Positions 1 to 6,740 of a DNA stretch of 11,349 nucleotides are shown here, piece by piece. The position numbers and the translations under genes were made by a program. The DNA lies in NCBI GenBank assembly GCA_012520695.1, contig JAAYNU010000094.1, positions 1-11,349 on the forward strand, given 5' to 3'. Positions within the stretch are counted from its first letter, which is position 1; each line of letters begins with the position of its first letter. Origin of the DNA: Erysipelothrix sp. (GTDB lineage: Bacteria > Bacillota_I > Bacilli_A > Erysipelotrichales > Erysipelotrichaceae). Below the pieces are notes generated by a model. That model did no database searches, was not told where the DNA came from, and saw only the letters and a program-made list of their open reading frames with translations.

Positions 1-109
1 CGCTGCTCTGTGCGATGGCCTTTATACACCCATTGATAATTTATTTGAAGAGCATCTTAAAAGCATCCGACTCAAGGATATCGCTAAAGATCTCAAGGAG
101 ACCTCATAA
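1..109 (+). CDS. 3' end of an unidentified protein (partial)
   Basis: The frame starting at base 2 is open from the window edge to a TAA at 107-109 and encodes 35 residues ending in LKDIAKDLKETS. A canonical intrinsic terminator overlaps the last codons, which supports this as a real gene end. The fragment is hydrophilic and helical in character, with no catalytic motif and no membrane segment. The C-terminal pattern (a short Cys-containing turn, then a helix, then LKDIAK) is loosely like the tail of Rrf2-type transcription regulators, but that is a weak impression and I do not assign a function. It converges on the HlyC/CorC-type gene, with only 35 bases between the two stop codons. Confidence 0.6.
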   Translation, partial: AALCDGLYTPIDNLFEEHLKSIRLKDIAKDLKETS

Positions 110-122
110 GGTCTCTTTTTTT
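98..122 (+). terminator. Intrinsic terminator of the leftmost gene
   Basis: A 7-bp perfect stem, GAGACCT (98-104) with AGGTCTC (109-115), closes a 4-base loop that contains part of the TAA stop codon. It is followed by a run of T (116-122). The hairpin overlaps the last codons of the gene, a compact arrangement seen again at the facing gene. Confidence 0.85.
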
Positions 123-124
123 GT

Positions 125-155
125 AAAAAAAAAAACAGAATCAATTAAGATTCTG
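125..155 (-). terminator. Intrinsic terminator of the HlyC/CorC-type gene
   Basis: Read on the minus strand, CAGAATC (155-149) pairs with GATTCTG (142-136) around a 6-base loop, followed directly by 11 T (135-125). The TAA stop codon of the gene (147-145) lies inside the loop, so the hairpin also encodes the last two codons. This terminator and the plus-strand one at 98-122 are separate hairpins placed back to back between convergent genes. Confidence 0.88.
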
Positions 156-1470
156 GATTATTATCATCATTCTTATCGAGTTTAATGACTCGAACTTTCG
201 AAACGGTTTTTTCATCAAGCTCTAAGATTGAGAACTTGTAACCATGAAATTCAACATCAGACTCATCGCCTTCAACGTCTTCCGCTGTAGGGATTCGACC
301 GATTTCACCAATAACGAAACCACTCACTGTATCATAATCATCGATTGGTAAATCAATGCCTAAGATATTTTCTAAATCTTCAATATCCGCAGAACCATCC
401 ACCAAGTATTCATCTTCATGAACCTGAACGATGTCATGTTCAACTTCATCAATATCGTATTCATCCATGATGTTCCCCATGATTTCTTCAATCATGTCTT
501 CCATCGTTACAATACCAGCAGTACCACCATACTCATCAATAACGACAGCAATGTGAGTTTTATTGGATTGTAATTCACGGAAAAGTTCATCCGTTCGTTT
601 TGAATCCGGTACGAAATAAGGTTGACGAATCAAATCCTTAATATCGAAGACCTCTTTTGAGAATTTCATATAACGCAATAAATCACGTAAATGAATGATC
701 CCAATGATATTATCAATGCTTTCCTCATAAACTGGGTAGCGCGTATAACGCTCCTCATCCACAAGATTCATAATGTCCTCAAACGAAGACGTAGAGTCAA
801 TCCCTACAATATCCGTACGATGGGTCATAATGTCCGCAACATCAATGTTATCAAATTCGAAAATATTGTTAATCATTTCTTTTTCTTGAATGTTTATTTC
901 ACCAGCATCAACCATCAATCGAATTTCTTCTTCAGTTACCTCATCATCAACGCTGTTAGGATCAATCCCAATCAAACGCAAGACCAAGTTGGTAGAAAAA
1001 GATAATAAATGAACTAATGGCGTTGTAAATTTTGCTAAGTAATAAATCGGATAGATTACAAAGAATGTAAATCTTTCCGGATTCTTCATTGCAATACGCT
1101 TTGGAACTAATTCACCAAAGACAAGCATTAGGAACATAATAACCAGTGTCACCACAAGAAAGGCAATTGGTTTAACGATTGCTTCTGAGGCTACGCCTGT
1201 TGAAACAACTAACTGTGTTAGAAACTGAGCAAATGTTTCGGTTGCCGCGGCACCCGATAGAATACTTGCTAAAGTAACACCAATTTGTATTGTCGACAAG
1301 AACTTATTCGGTCTTTCCTTAAGTGTTAACACTAAGCGCGCCTTCTTGTTCCCGTTTTCAACCATATTCTTGAGTTTATTATTATTTATTGAAATAAATG
1401 CAAGTTCACTCCCCGCAAAAAACGCATTTAATAAGATTAACCCAACTAAAATTCCTACTTGTGTCATCAT
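145..1470 (-). CDS. HlyC/CorC-family membrane protein with DUF21 (CNNM), CBS pair and CorC_HlyC domains
   Basis: The 441-residue protein has the complete three-part layout of this family. An N-terminal DUF21/CNNM membrane domain covers about 2-200, with hydrophobic segments near 5-28, 60-90, 100-122 and 135-165 and the conserved FGELVPK stretch at 118-124. A pair of CBS domains covers about 215-330 and includes RYPVYEESIDNIIG and DEYGGTAGIVTMEDMIEEI. A C-terminal CorC_HlyC domain covers about 345-430. Family members are implicated in Mg2+/Co2+ homeostasis, with CBS domains sensing adenine nucleotides; the old name hemolysin is misleading. Two Met codons open the frame. I chose the first because an AGGGGG ribosome-binding site (1485-1480) lies 9 bases upstream. 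It is transcribed alone from the promoter at 1581-1610. Substrate and direction of transport cannot be read from the sequence. Confidence 0.93.
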   Translation of the reverse strand: MMTQVGILVGLILLNAFFAGSELAFISINNNKLKNMVENGNKKARLVLTLKERPNKFLSTIQIGVTLASILSGAAATETFAQFLTQLVVSTGVASEAIVKPIAFLVVTLVIMFLMLVFGELVPKRIAMKNPERFTFFVIYPIYYLAKFTTPLVHLLSFSTNLVLRLIGIDPNSVDDEVTEEEIRLMVDAGEINIQEKEMINNIFEFDNIDVADIMTHRTDIVGIDSTSSFEDIMNLVDEERYTRYPVYEESIDNIIGIIHLRDLLRYMKFSKEVFDIKDLIRQPYFVPDSKRTDELFRELQSNKTHIAVVIDEYGGTAGIVTMEDMIEEIMGNIMDEYDIDEVEHDIVQVHEDEYLVDGSADIEDLENILGIDLPIDDYDTVSGFVIGEIGRIPTAEDVEGDESDVEFHGYKFSILELDEKTVSKVRVIKLDKNDDNNPES

Positions 1471-1514
1471 TATTGAATGCCCCCTATACTATGAGCACTT
1501 TCATTAATACACCT

Positions 1515-1528
1515 GGGACAACTGTCCC
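1515..1528. repeat. Short palindrome in the leader of the HlyC/CorC-type gene
   Basis: GGGACA-AC-TGTCCC forms a 6-bp inverted repeat with a 2-base centre. In RNA it could form a GGGAC stem with a 4-base loop. It lies in the roughly 100-base untranslated leader between the predicted transcription start (near 1574) and the start codon at 1470. It may be a weak RNA hairpin, a protein site or chance. No known riboswitch architecture is visible; the leader is too short for an M-box. Confidence 0.4.
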
Positions 1529-1580
1529 CGTCACTGTTTACCACTAATTGATTCCTCCATTTTAAAACTTTCTAATATGA

Positions 1581-1610
1581 ATTATACAGAAAAAGACCTA
1601 TACATGTCAA
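1581..1610 (-). promoter_or_regulatory. Sigma-A-type promoter of the HlyC/CorC-type gene
   Basis: On the minus strand, TTGACA (1610-1605) and TATAAT (1586-1581) both match the consensus exactly with an 18-base spacer, predicting a start near 1574. The -35 box begins 15 bases from the left end of the insertion sequence. Before the insertion it stood 5 bases downstream of the ancestral permease stop codon. The core promoter is intact, but the DNA immediately upstream of it is now IS sequence. Confidence 0.85.
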
Positions 1611-1617
1611 TAGTACT

Positions 1618-1625
1618 ACATTTTG
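1618..1625. repeat. Left copy of the 8-bp target site duplication
   Basis: ACATTTTG directly abuts the left terminal inverted repeat, and the identical octamer abuts the right end at 3207-3214. Extending to 9 bp on either side gives a mismatch, so the exact duplication is 8 bp. On the minus strand this copy still holds the last codons of the uninterrupted permease gene (AAA ATG T), followed by AG, which completes the original TAG stop. Confidence 0.85.
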
Positions 1626-1651
1626 GATAGCGTAAAATGGGTGTGGGAATA
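1626..1651 (+). repeat. Left terminal inverted repeat of the IS
   Basis: This end starts GATAGCG and continues through GGGTGTGGGAATA (1639-1651). It matches the reverse complement of 3181-3206 at 21 of 26 positions. The mismatches all lie in the outer 13 bases, where this end reads TAAAAT (1633-1638), a -10-like hexamer absent from the right end. Confidence 0.85.
1633..1638 (+). promoter_or_regulatory. -10-like box at the left IS end (possible half of a junction promoter)
   Basis: TAAAAT matches TATAAT at five of six bases and points towards the transposase. At this locus no -35-like hexamer lies 16-18 bases upstream, so it is probably inactive as integrated. If the IS ends were abutted in a circle, TTGACA of the right end would lie 12 bases plus the linker length upstream. 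A 5-6 base linker would give ideal spacing. This is inference from the ends only. Confidence 0.4.
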
Positions 1652-1657
1652 GAAAAA

Positions 1658-1709
1658 GAGATTTATCCTGTATACTTGATGTACAACCAACAAGGAAGGG
1701 ATAAATCTC
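1658..1709 (+). promoter_or_regulatory. Inverted repeat enclosing the transposase ribosome-binding site
   Basis: GAGATTTATCC (1658-1668) is the exact reverse complement of GGATAAATCTC (1699-1709), whose last base directly precedes the ATG at 1710. The 30-base loop contains most of the ribosome-binding site AAGGAAGG (1692-1699). An RNA containing both arms would place an 11-bp stem in the gap between this site and the start codon and could hinder initiation. A TATACT hexamer at 1671-1676 lies between the arms. If it is a -10 box, native transcripts would start near 1683 and lack the left arm, but no good -35 accompanies it. Control of translation by this structure is inferred; the repeat itself is seen directly. 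Confidence 0.6.
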
Positions 1710-3143
1710 ATGCTCATTTTACCACAAACAATCTATAATTCATATTTGAATAAACTAATTGATGAAACGAAGGAAGTTTTTAGCTCAGTAGTGGATCCAA
1801 CCAACCAATCATACACAATAAGAAATTATACGAACAGCATAGAAAAAGTTTCTGATGTTCTCCAGGAACTAGGAAGAAATATAATGGTTGAACTGATTAA
1901 TAAAATGGATTTAGATTTTAAAAATTCTCCCAACAGGCTGAAAAGCTTCTACGTCAAGGATACCCGCGAGCGGACTATTATTACGCCAGTCGGAGTAATA
2001 ACCTACAGAAGAACTATTTATCAATGTCGTAGTACAAAAAGCTGCTTCACCTATGTTGATAGGAAACTTGGACTTCCAAGGTATGACAAGTACGACCCTT
2101 GTGTAAAAGCAATGATTGCTGAAACTCACGCCACTCAAAACTCAATGATAAAGACAGGTGAACTTGTAGGACAAAGAATATTTTCAATTTTTTCGACAAA
2201 AGAAGAAAAGAATAATTTCAATATTTCTAGACAAACTGTTCATAACGTTTTGAAGAATATTGCATTAATTAAACCTTCATACACAGAAGTTGAAAACACC
2301 CCATCAGATATTTATATCATGGCTGATGAGAAATATGTACATCTCCAAGGCGAACCTAGTCAGGTAAGACAAAGCGGCTTAACAGTCAATGTAATGGTTA
2401 AACAGGCCGTTATTTACGACGATATAGAGACGCAGGGTAAGCGTAATACCTTGCAGAATAGAATAGTCTACTCCAGCATAGATGGTGATTTCTGGAACAA
2501 TGTGTTGGATATAATTAGTCAACGATATGACATTGACAAAATACAAAATATTCATATATCTGGAGATGGTGCAAAATGGATTACTGCCTCAACTTCGACA
2601 ATACCAAAATCTATTTACTACCTGGATAAATTTCACTACAAACAGGCTCTACGCTTAATGCTACTTGATGCCGATGAACGTTGGATTGCTGAATCTTATA
2701 TAAATGGAAACAACAAAAAGGATTTCAAAAAAATCGCTGAGAGTTTAATTTTACTAGAGTCAAATGAACACAGAAGCGAATCTGCGATTTCTAAAATGGA
2801 CTATATAAAAAACAATTGGAACGCAATACAAAGATCACTACAACCGGATTATCATGGTTGCGGTATGGAAGGTCAAATTTCTCACAACCTTGCAGCTCCT
2901 TTAACTAGCAGACCAAAGGCTTATGCTAGAGAAAATTTAAGGCGATACTTAATACTTACTGACGGGGTCCGAAATGGAGTTGACCTCATGAATTTATATC
3001 TAGATACATTCGACTTGCCACACTCAAATAAACACGTCACAGTCTCAAAAGAAGAATTTGATTTCTCGATGTTTGAACAAAAAAATAGTTCTGATAAATC
3101 CTCCAGATCAAACTGGTTGAAAGGCTTCATATCTCAGAACTAA
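1710..3143 (+). CDS. ISLre2-family (UPF0236) DDE transposase
   Basis: The 477-residue protein matches this family in length and motif order. An N-terminal region with PVGVITYRRTIYQC (93-106) precedes a helix-turn-helix-like stretch ISRQTVHNVLK (172-182). The catalytic core follows: MADEKYVHLQ (Asp206 proposed as first acidic residue), ISGDGAKWI (Asp286), LDKFHYKQAL (305-314), then GCGMEGQISHNLAAPL with Glu387 as the likely third acid and the conserved SRPKAYARENL tail. It catalyses cutting and joining of the IS ends. Assignment of the DDE residues rests on motif similarity, not alignment. The start is set by AAGGAAGG 10 bases upstream, inside the loop of the inverted repeat at 1658-1709. There is no frameshift or premature stop, so it is probably functional. 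Codon use is more AGA/AGG-rich than in the neighbours. Confidence 0.93.
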   Translation: MLILPQTIYNSYLNKLIDETKEVFSSVVDPTNQSYTIRNYTNSIEKVSDVLQELGRNIMVELINKMDLDFKNSPNRLKSFYVKDTRERTIITPVGVITYRRTIYQCRSTKSCFTYVDRKLGLPRYDKYDPCVKAMIAETHATQNSMIKTGELVGQRIFSIFSTKEEKNNFNISRQTVHNVLKNIALIKPSYTEVENTPSDIYIMADEKYVHLQGEPSQVRQSGLTVNVMVKQAVIYDDIETQGKRNTLQNRIVYSSIDGDFWNNVLDIISQRYDIDKIQNIHISGDGAKWITASTSTIPKSIYYLDKFHYKQALRLMLLDADERWIAESYINGNNKKDFKKIAESLILLESNEHRSESAISKMDYIKNNWNAIQRSLQPDYHGCGMEGQISHNLAAPLTSRPKAYARENLRRYLILTDGVRNGVDLMNLYLDTFDLPHSNKHVTVSKEEFDFSMFEQKNSSDKSSRSNWLKGFISQN

Positions 3144-3180
3144 TAATTTTTAAATGGTATACAATCAATAAATTTACTAT

Positions 3181-3206
3181 TATTCCCACACCCGCTTGAC
3201 ACTAAC
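3181..3206 (-). repeat. Right terminal inverted repeat of the IS
   Basis: Read on the minus strand this end starts GTTAG and runs into GGGTGTGGGAATA (3193-3181), matching the left end at 21 of 26 positions. The GTTAG at the very tip supplies the last two bases of the final permease codon and its stop codon. On the plus strand it carries TTGACA (3196-3201). Confidence 0.85.
3196..3201 (+). promoter_or_regulatory. Outward-facing consensus -35 box at the right IS end
   Basis: TTGACA is a perfect -35 hexamer pointing out of the element, 5 bases from its edge. At this insertion the positions 16-18 bases downstream (around 3218-3225) hold no -10-like sequence, and the neighbouring gene is antisense, so no hybrid promoter is made here. 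At other targets, or at a circle junction with TAAAAT of the left end, it could contribute to a promoter. Function is inferred. Confidence 0.45.
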
Positions 3207-6045
3207 ACATTTTGAGAGCCTCAGCCATATTCACCTTGTTCGCATGACGCGCCATCAGAAGATTAATCAACACCGACATACCGAATGTTAGCGAAACAGC
3301 CAATGCATACGTTGACCAAAGAATCTCCTTATTAAAGGACAACATATTGATTTCAGCACTCACAATCACAAACTGATGTAAATACCTACCAAAGATGAGC
3401 CCTACACCCAAACTCAGAACCGTTAGAATGATGTTCTCACGCATGATATATGAACTCAACTCCTTAGGATAAAATCCCAGAACCTTTAAAGTCGCAAGTT
3501 CCTTCGAACGCTCCGACATATTCATGGTGATAAGGTTTAATAATACAATCAGTTCAAGCGCAAACGCAGCCCCTACAATGACGAGAATCACAATATCAAA
3601 GTTCCCCATCATCTTAAGATAATTCGTCTTAAGATTCCCTAACACATTGACACTCAAGACATCATCATCCTGAAGAAGATCAGTTGTCAATAAATCCGTA
3701 TCCCCAGCATACTGAAAGAGCACAAGATTTGAATCCACTACTTCTTCAATCCGCGATTCATAATACCCCTGATCAATATAGATATAATGAGCGATATAGT
3801 TCTCAACAATCTCACCAACCGTAAACGTATAAACCTTCGAATCTCGCAAGACCTCAAATTCATCACCAATAGACAATCCATTATAATTCGCAAGCTTTTG
3901 AGTCAGCACAACCGTATTATTACCAATCACAACATCCTCACCCGACTCATAATCCTTCATGTGAATTAATCGAGACAAATCAGACACTGAATCCGCAGCA
4001 TAGATACTGACATCTAAACCATTCACACTCACATTATCAGAGTGAAGCATGGCACGATCCACAAACATACCCTCATCATCCCAATCATGTTGGAACGCAA
4101 CAACACCATCATAATTAATGATTTCATCAAACTGCTTATCAACAATAGAATAAATAGAATGTTTTAAACCAAATCCCGTAAGAAGAAGCCCACAACACCC
4201 ACCAATACCAACAATGGTCATTAAGAAACGCGATTTATTTCTAAACAAGTTTCTAAGACTTACCTTATACAAGAAACTCAAACGCTTCCAAAGAAAACCA
4301 ACACGCTCAAGAATAATTCTTTGACCACCCTTAGGAACCGGAGGCACCATTAAGAGCGCAGCCGTCTCACGAGAAACCGACTGAGATTTATACAAAGCAA
4401 CCCCAACCGAAGAAACAAAGCTCAAGACCAAGGGCACAATCGCATACGACCACACAAACCCAGCTTCAAGCGCAGGCGTGAGGTACATAATACGATACGC
4501 ATCATAAATAAGAACCGGAATCAGGTAGAACCCAATGATTAACCCAACGATACTCCCCAATAACCATGAAAGAAGCGTAAAGCCCACAAACTTCATCGAA
4601 GTCCAAATCCAAGAATAACCCAAAGCCTTATAAACACCAATCTGCATACGACTCTCATCAACCATACGACTCACCGTACTGAGCGTCACAAGAATTGCGA
4701 CACCAAAGAAAATGAGAGGGAATACTTTCCCGATTCCTTCAATACGTTCACTATCCTGATAGAAATCATCATAACCAATAATACTTTCAGAACGATTCAT
4801 AATAAACATCGAACCATGCGACGTTTCATCAATTTTTACATACCCATCATCAATCTTCTTTTGATTTGCAGCAAGCTCCGCATCAACTTCCCTCTTCGCA
4901 GAATAATAACTCGAACGCGCATTAGACAGTTGAACTTCACCCTCACTGATTAAACCAATCGCTTCGTCCATTTTTTTATAAGCACCATCAAGTACAACAC
5001 GATTTGCTTCAACCTCCGCAATCCCTGCATCAATTTGTGCAAGAGCTGGAGCTTGATGTTCAGGTGGCAGTAATAGTGCTTTTTCACGCTGAGTCTTCAG
5101 TTCTGCAATCGCAAGATCCAAGACTTCCTTAGAATTGGCCTTCGCTGCAGCTAGTTGTTCACTTAAACTACCCTCAAAACTCATTGAGGCAATCTCCGCA
5201 ATCCCTAAGGATACCTCCTGCTTCTTATCCTCAAGTTCATTTTGAGAACGCACAATGCGCTGCCACTGTGAAGCAAACTCATTTTGAGCATCCACTCGCG
5301 CTTGATCCAGTTCAATCTGAGCATCCTCAAGTTCCACAATCTTAGGCGCAATGATGCGATCAAAGCGATGATCAATTAATTCTTGTTCATGATCCTTAAT
5401 CAGTGCTTTCGTTTCCTCTGGATGATCACTGATGATTCTAACCGATATCATGATATCTTCTTTATAAGGTGTCCCAACTGCATAGGCAAACCCTGCAAGC
5501 GACCCACTACCCAGTCTTGTCTGTCCGCGCTCAAGGTTTAAGTATAAACTTGAATCCACAAATCCAACTACCACAGACGTATGGTCCTCAATAATATCAT
5601 TCCCTACAACTCTAATCGTATCAGCCAAATTAACCTTTTCCTGTAGAAAAAGTTGATGGTCTACCACAATTTCCAAATCATCTTTAGGTAATCGCCCCTC
5701 AATGAGCGTTAAATCCTTTTCTGTATAAGAATCCAGTTCAATAATATGAAGGACATCATCAAGATGCTCCGATTTCGTAAATGCATCAAAGTTTTTGACA
5801 CCCGCAACTTCAACATCAGTCAAGTCCCTGATTTCTTCAATCATCGCCTCATCAAATCCAAGCGTATAAAGCATCTGTAGGTCGAGTATGTTCGCCTCTT
5901 CAGTATAAATATCACCCGTTAATCTCATATTATAGCCCGTAACCTGAATCCCCACGAAAAAACCAACACCAAGGGCTGTAATTAATGCGATCGCAACGAA
6001 CTGAAACCATTTTCGTTTAATTTCTCGTAGGATATCTTTTACCAT
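3202..6045 (-). CDS. FtsX/MacB-type ABC transporter permease with a large extracytoplasmic coiled-coil domain
   Basis: The 947-residue membrane protein partners the adjacent ATPase. A first membrane helix (about 13-35) is followed by a 400-residue external region. This region is rich in charged and Ala/Glu heptads at about 235-405, and I read it as a long coiled-coil hairpin. An FtsX domain follows with helices near 440-460, 483-512 and 529-551, then a fifth helix at 606-627. A second external domain (about 630-812) leads to a final FtsX domain with helices near 815-838, 871-893 and 907-931. The coupling-helix stretches MQIGVYKALGYS and KELATLKVLGFYPKEL, after the first helix of each FtsX domain, are typical. 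Such systems move lipids, peptides or drugs, or transmit force across the membrane; the substrate is unknown. The ATG overlaps the ATPase stop by 7 bases, implying coupled translation. The last codon (Cys) and the TAG come from the inserted IS; the ancestral protein ended one residue earlier. Confidence 0.93.
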   Translation of the reverse strand: MVKDILREIKRKWFQFVAIALITALGVGFFVGIQVTGYNMRLTGDIYTEEANILDLQMLYTLGFDEAMIEEIRDLTDVEVAGVKNFDAFTKSEHLDDVLHIIELDSYTEKDLTLIEGRLPKDDLEIVVDHQLFLQEKVNLADTIRVVGNDIIEDHTSVVVGFVDSSLYLNLERGQTRLGSGSLAGFAYAVGTPYKEDIMISVRIISDHPEETKALIKDHEQELIDHRFDRIIAPKIVELEDAQIELDQARVDAQNEFASQWQRIVRSQNELEDKKQEVSLGIAEIASMSFEGSLSEQLAAAKANSKEVLDLAIAELKTQREKALLLPPEHQAPALAQIDAGIAEVEANRVVLDGAYKKMDEAIGLISEGEVQLSNARSSYYSAKREVDAELAANQKKIDDGYVKIDETSHGSMFIMNRSESIIGYDDFYQDSERIEGIGKVFPLIFFGVAILVTLSTVSRMVDESRMQIGVYKALGYSWIWTSMKFVGFTLLSWLLGSIVGLIIGFYLIPVLIYDAYRIMYLTPALEAGFVWSYAIVPLVLSFVSSVGVALYKSQSVSRETAALLMVPPVPKGGQRIILERVGFLWKRLSFLYKVSLRNLFRNKSRFLMTIVGIGGCCGLLLTGFGLKHSIYSIVDKQFDEIINYDGVVAFQHDWDDEGMFVDRAMLHSDNVSVNGLDVSIYAADSVSDLSRLIHMKDYESGEDVVIGNNTVVLTQKLANYNGLSIGDEFEVLRDSKVYTFTVGEIVENYIAHYIYIDQGYYESRIEEVVDSNLVLFQYAGDTDLLTTDLLQDDDVLSVNVLGNLKTNYLKMMGNFDIVILVIVGAAFALELIVLLNLITMNMSERSKELATLKVLGFYPKELSSYIMRENIILTVLSLGVGLIFGRYLHQFVIVSAEINMLSFNKEILWSTYALAVSLTFGMSVLINLLMARHANKVNMAEALKMC
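3207..3214. repeat. Right copy of the 8-bp target site duplication
   Basis: ACATTTTG is identical to 1618-1625 and abuts the right IS end. On the minus strand it forms codons AAA ATG plus the first base of the following codon of the permease gene, so the insertion point lies inside the original stop codon. Confidence 0.85.
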
Positions 6046-6740
6046 GAAATATCATCCACAGCCATCACGGTATCGTTGACATAATCCGTTTCAACTTTAC
6101 CATTCTTGATTTCAATAACGCGATCTGCCATCTGAGCAATCATCGGGTTATGCGTAATAATCATCACACTCATACCAAAATCATCCGAACACTCACGCAA
6201 GACCTTCAGCACTTGTTTACCTGTTTCGGTATCAAGAGCACCCGTAGGTTCATCACAAAGCAGTATTTTCGGATTCTTCGCAATGGCTCTCGCAATCGCA
6301 ACACGTTGTTGTTCTCCCCCACTCATTTGAGCAGGAAAGTTATTTGTACGATCAGCCAGACCCACTTGATTCAAAATCTTAACGGGATCCTTCGCATCCT
6401 TACAAATTTGAGTTGCGAGTTCCACATTCTCAAGCGCTGTGAGGTTTGGAATTAAATTATAGGATTGAAAGACAAAACCCACATCATCACGACGATACTG
6501 CGTTAAACCTTTATCCTTCATCGTTGATATCTCTTTACCGTCCACAAAAACACTGCCAGACGTCGGCAAATCCATTCCCCCCAGTATATTCATGACCGTT
6601 GTCTTACCAGCCCCTGAAGGCCCTACAACGACCACAAACTGACCACGCGGAATTTCAAAATTAATGCCATCAGCAGCATGAATCTCAATATCCCCAACTT
6701 GATATGTTTTTCTAATATCCTTTAATTTAATATATTCCAT
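6039..6740 (-). CDS. ABC transporter ATP-binding protein, LolD/MacB type
   Basis: The 233-residue length is typical of ATPases that serve FtsX-type permeases. Walker A is GPSGAGKT (40-47), the Q-loop is at Gln92 in FVFQSYNL, the signature is MSGGEQQRV (139-147), Walker B is ILLCDEPT (159-166) with Asp163 and catalytic Glu164, the D-loop is GALD, and the switch His is His197 in IITHNP. It hydrolyses ATP at the cytoplasmic face to drive the downstream permease. The start has an AAGGTG ribosome-binding site 7 bases upstream, located within the end of cca. The first 14 bases overlap cca and the last 7 overlap the permease gene, so all three are probably translated from one message. The cargo cannot be deduced. 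Confidence 0.96.
   Translation of the reverse strand: MEYIKLKDIRKTYQVGDIEIHAADGINFEIPRGQFVVVVGPSGAGKTTVMNILGGMDLPTSGSVFVDGKEISTMKDKGLTQYRRDDVGFVFQSYNLIPNLTALENVELATQICKDAKDPVKILNQVGLADRTNNFPAQMSGGEQQRVAIARAIAKNPKILLCDEPTGALDTETGKQVLKVLRECSDDFGMSVMIITHNPMIAQMADRVIEIKNGKVETDYVNDTVMAVDDISW

Larger units (their letters stand above)
1626..3206 (+). mobile_element. Complete ISLre2-type (UPF0236 transposase) insertion sequence
   Basis: The 1581-bp element has a single full-length transposase gene, imperfect terminal inverted repeats of 26 bp (21 matches, of which the inner 13 GGGTGTGGGAATA are perfect), and an exact 8-bp flanking duplication. Size, one-gene organisation and transposase type fit the ISLre2 family. 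All parts needed for mobility look intact, which suggests a fairly recent insertion. Arginine codon use differs from the host: 17 of 26 in the transposase are AGA/AGG against 4 of 15 in gpmA. The element lies at the junction of the minus-strand cca-ABC operon and the HlyC/CorC-type gene, with its own gene opposite to both. No terminator is visible after the transposase, so its transcripts may run antisense into the permease gene. Confidence 0.9.

Noticed and set aside
691..1005. Plus-strand open frame opposite the HlyC/CorC-type gene
   Set aside because: It lies wholly antisense to a well-supported CDS, has no ribosome-binding site that I can see and gives a low-complexity Asn/Ile-rich product.
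1471..1574. Mg2+-sensing riboswitch in the leader of the HlyC/CorC-type gene
   Set aside because: The leader is about 100 bases with one 5-6 bp hairpin. It lacks the long conserved helices of an M-box, and there is no terminator or anti-terminator pair.
1911..2138. Minus-strand open frame inside the transposase
   Set aside because: It is a shadow of the transposase frame with no motif or initiation signal.
3202..3225. Hybrid promoter formed by the right IS end and flanking DNA
   Set aside because: TTGACA is present at 3196-3201, but no -10-like hexamer occurs 16-18 bases downstream, and the gene there is on the opposite strand.
6150..6455. Plus-strand open frame opposite the ABC ATPase
   Set aside because: It is antisense to the Walker and signature motifs of a certain gene, and its product has no recognisable feature.
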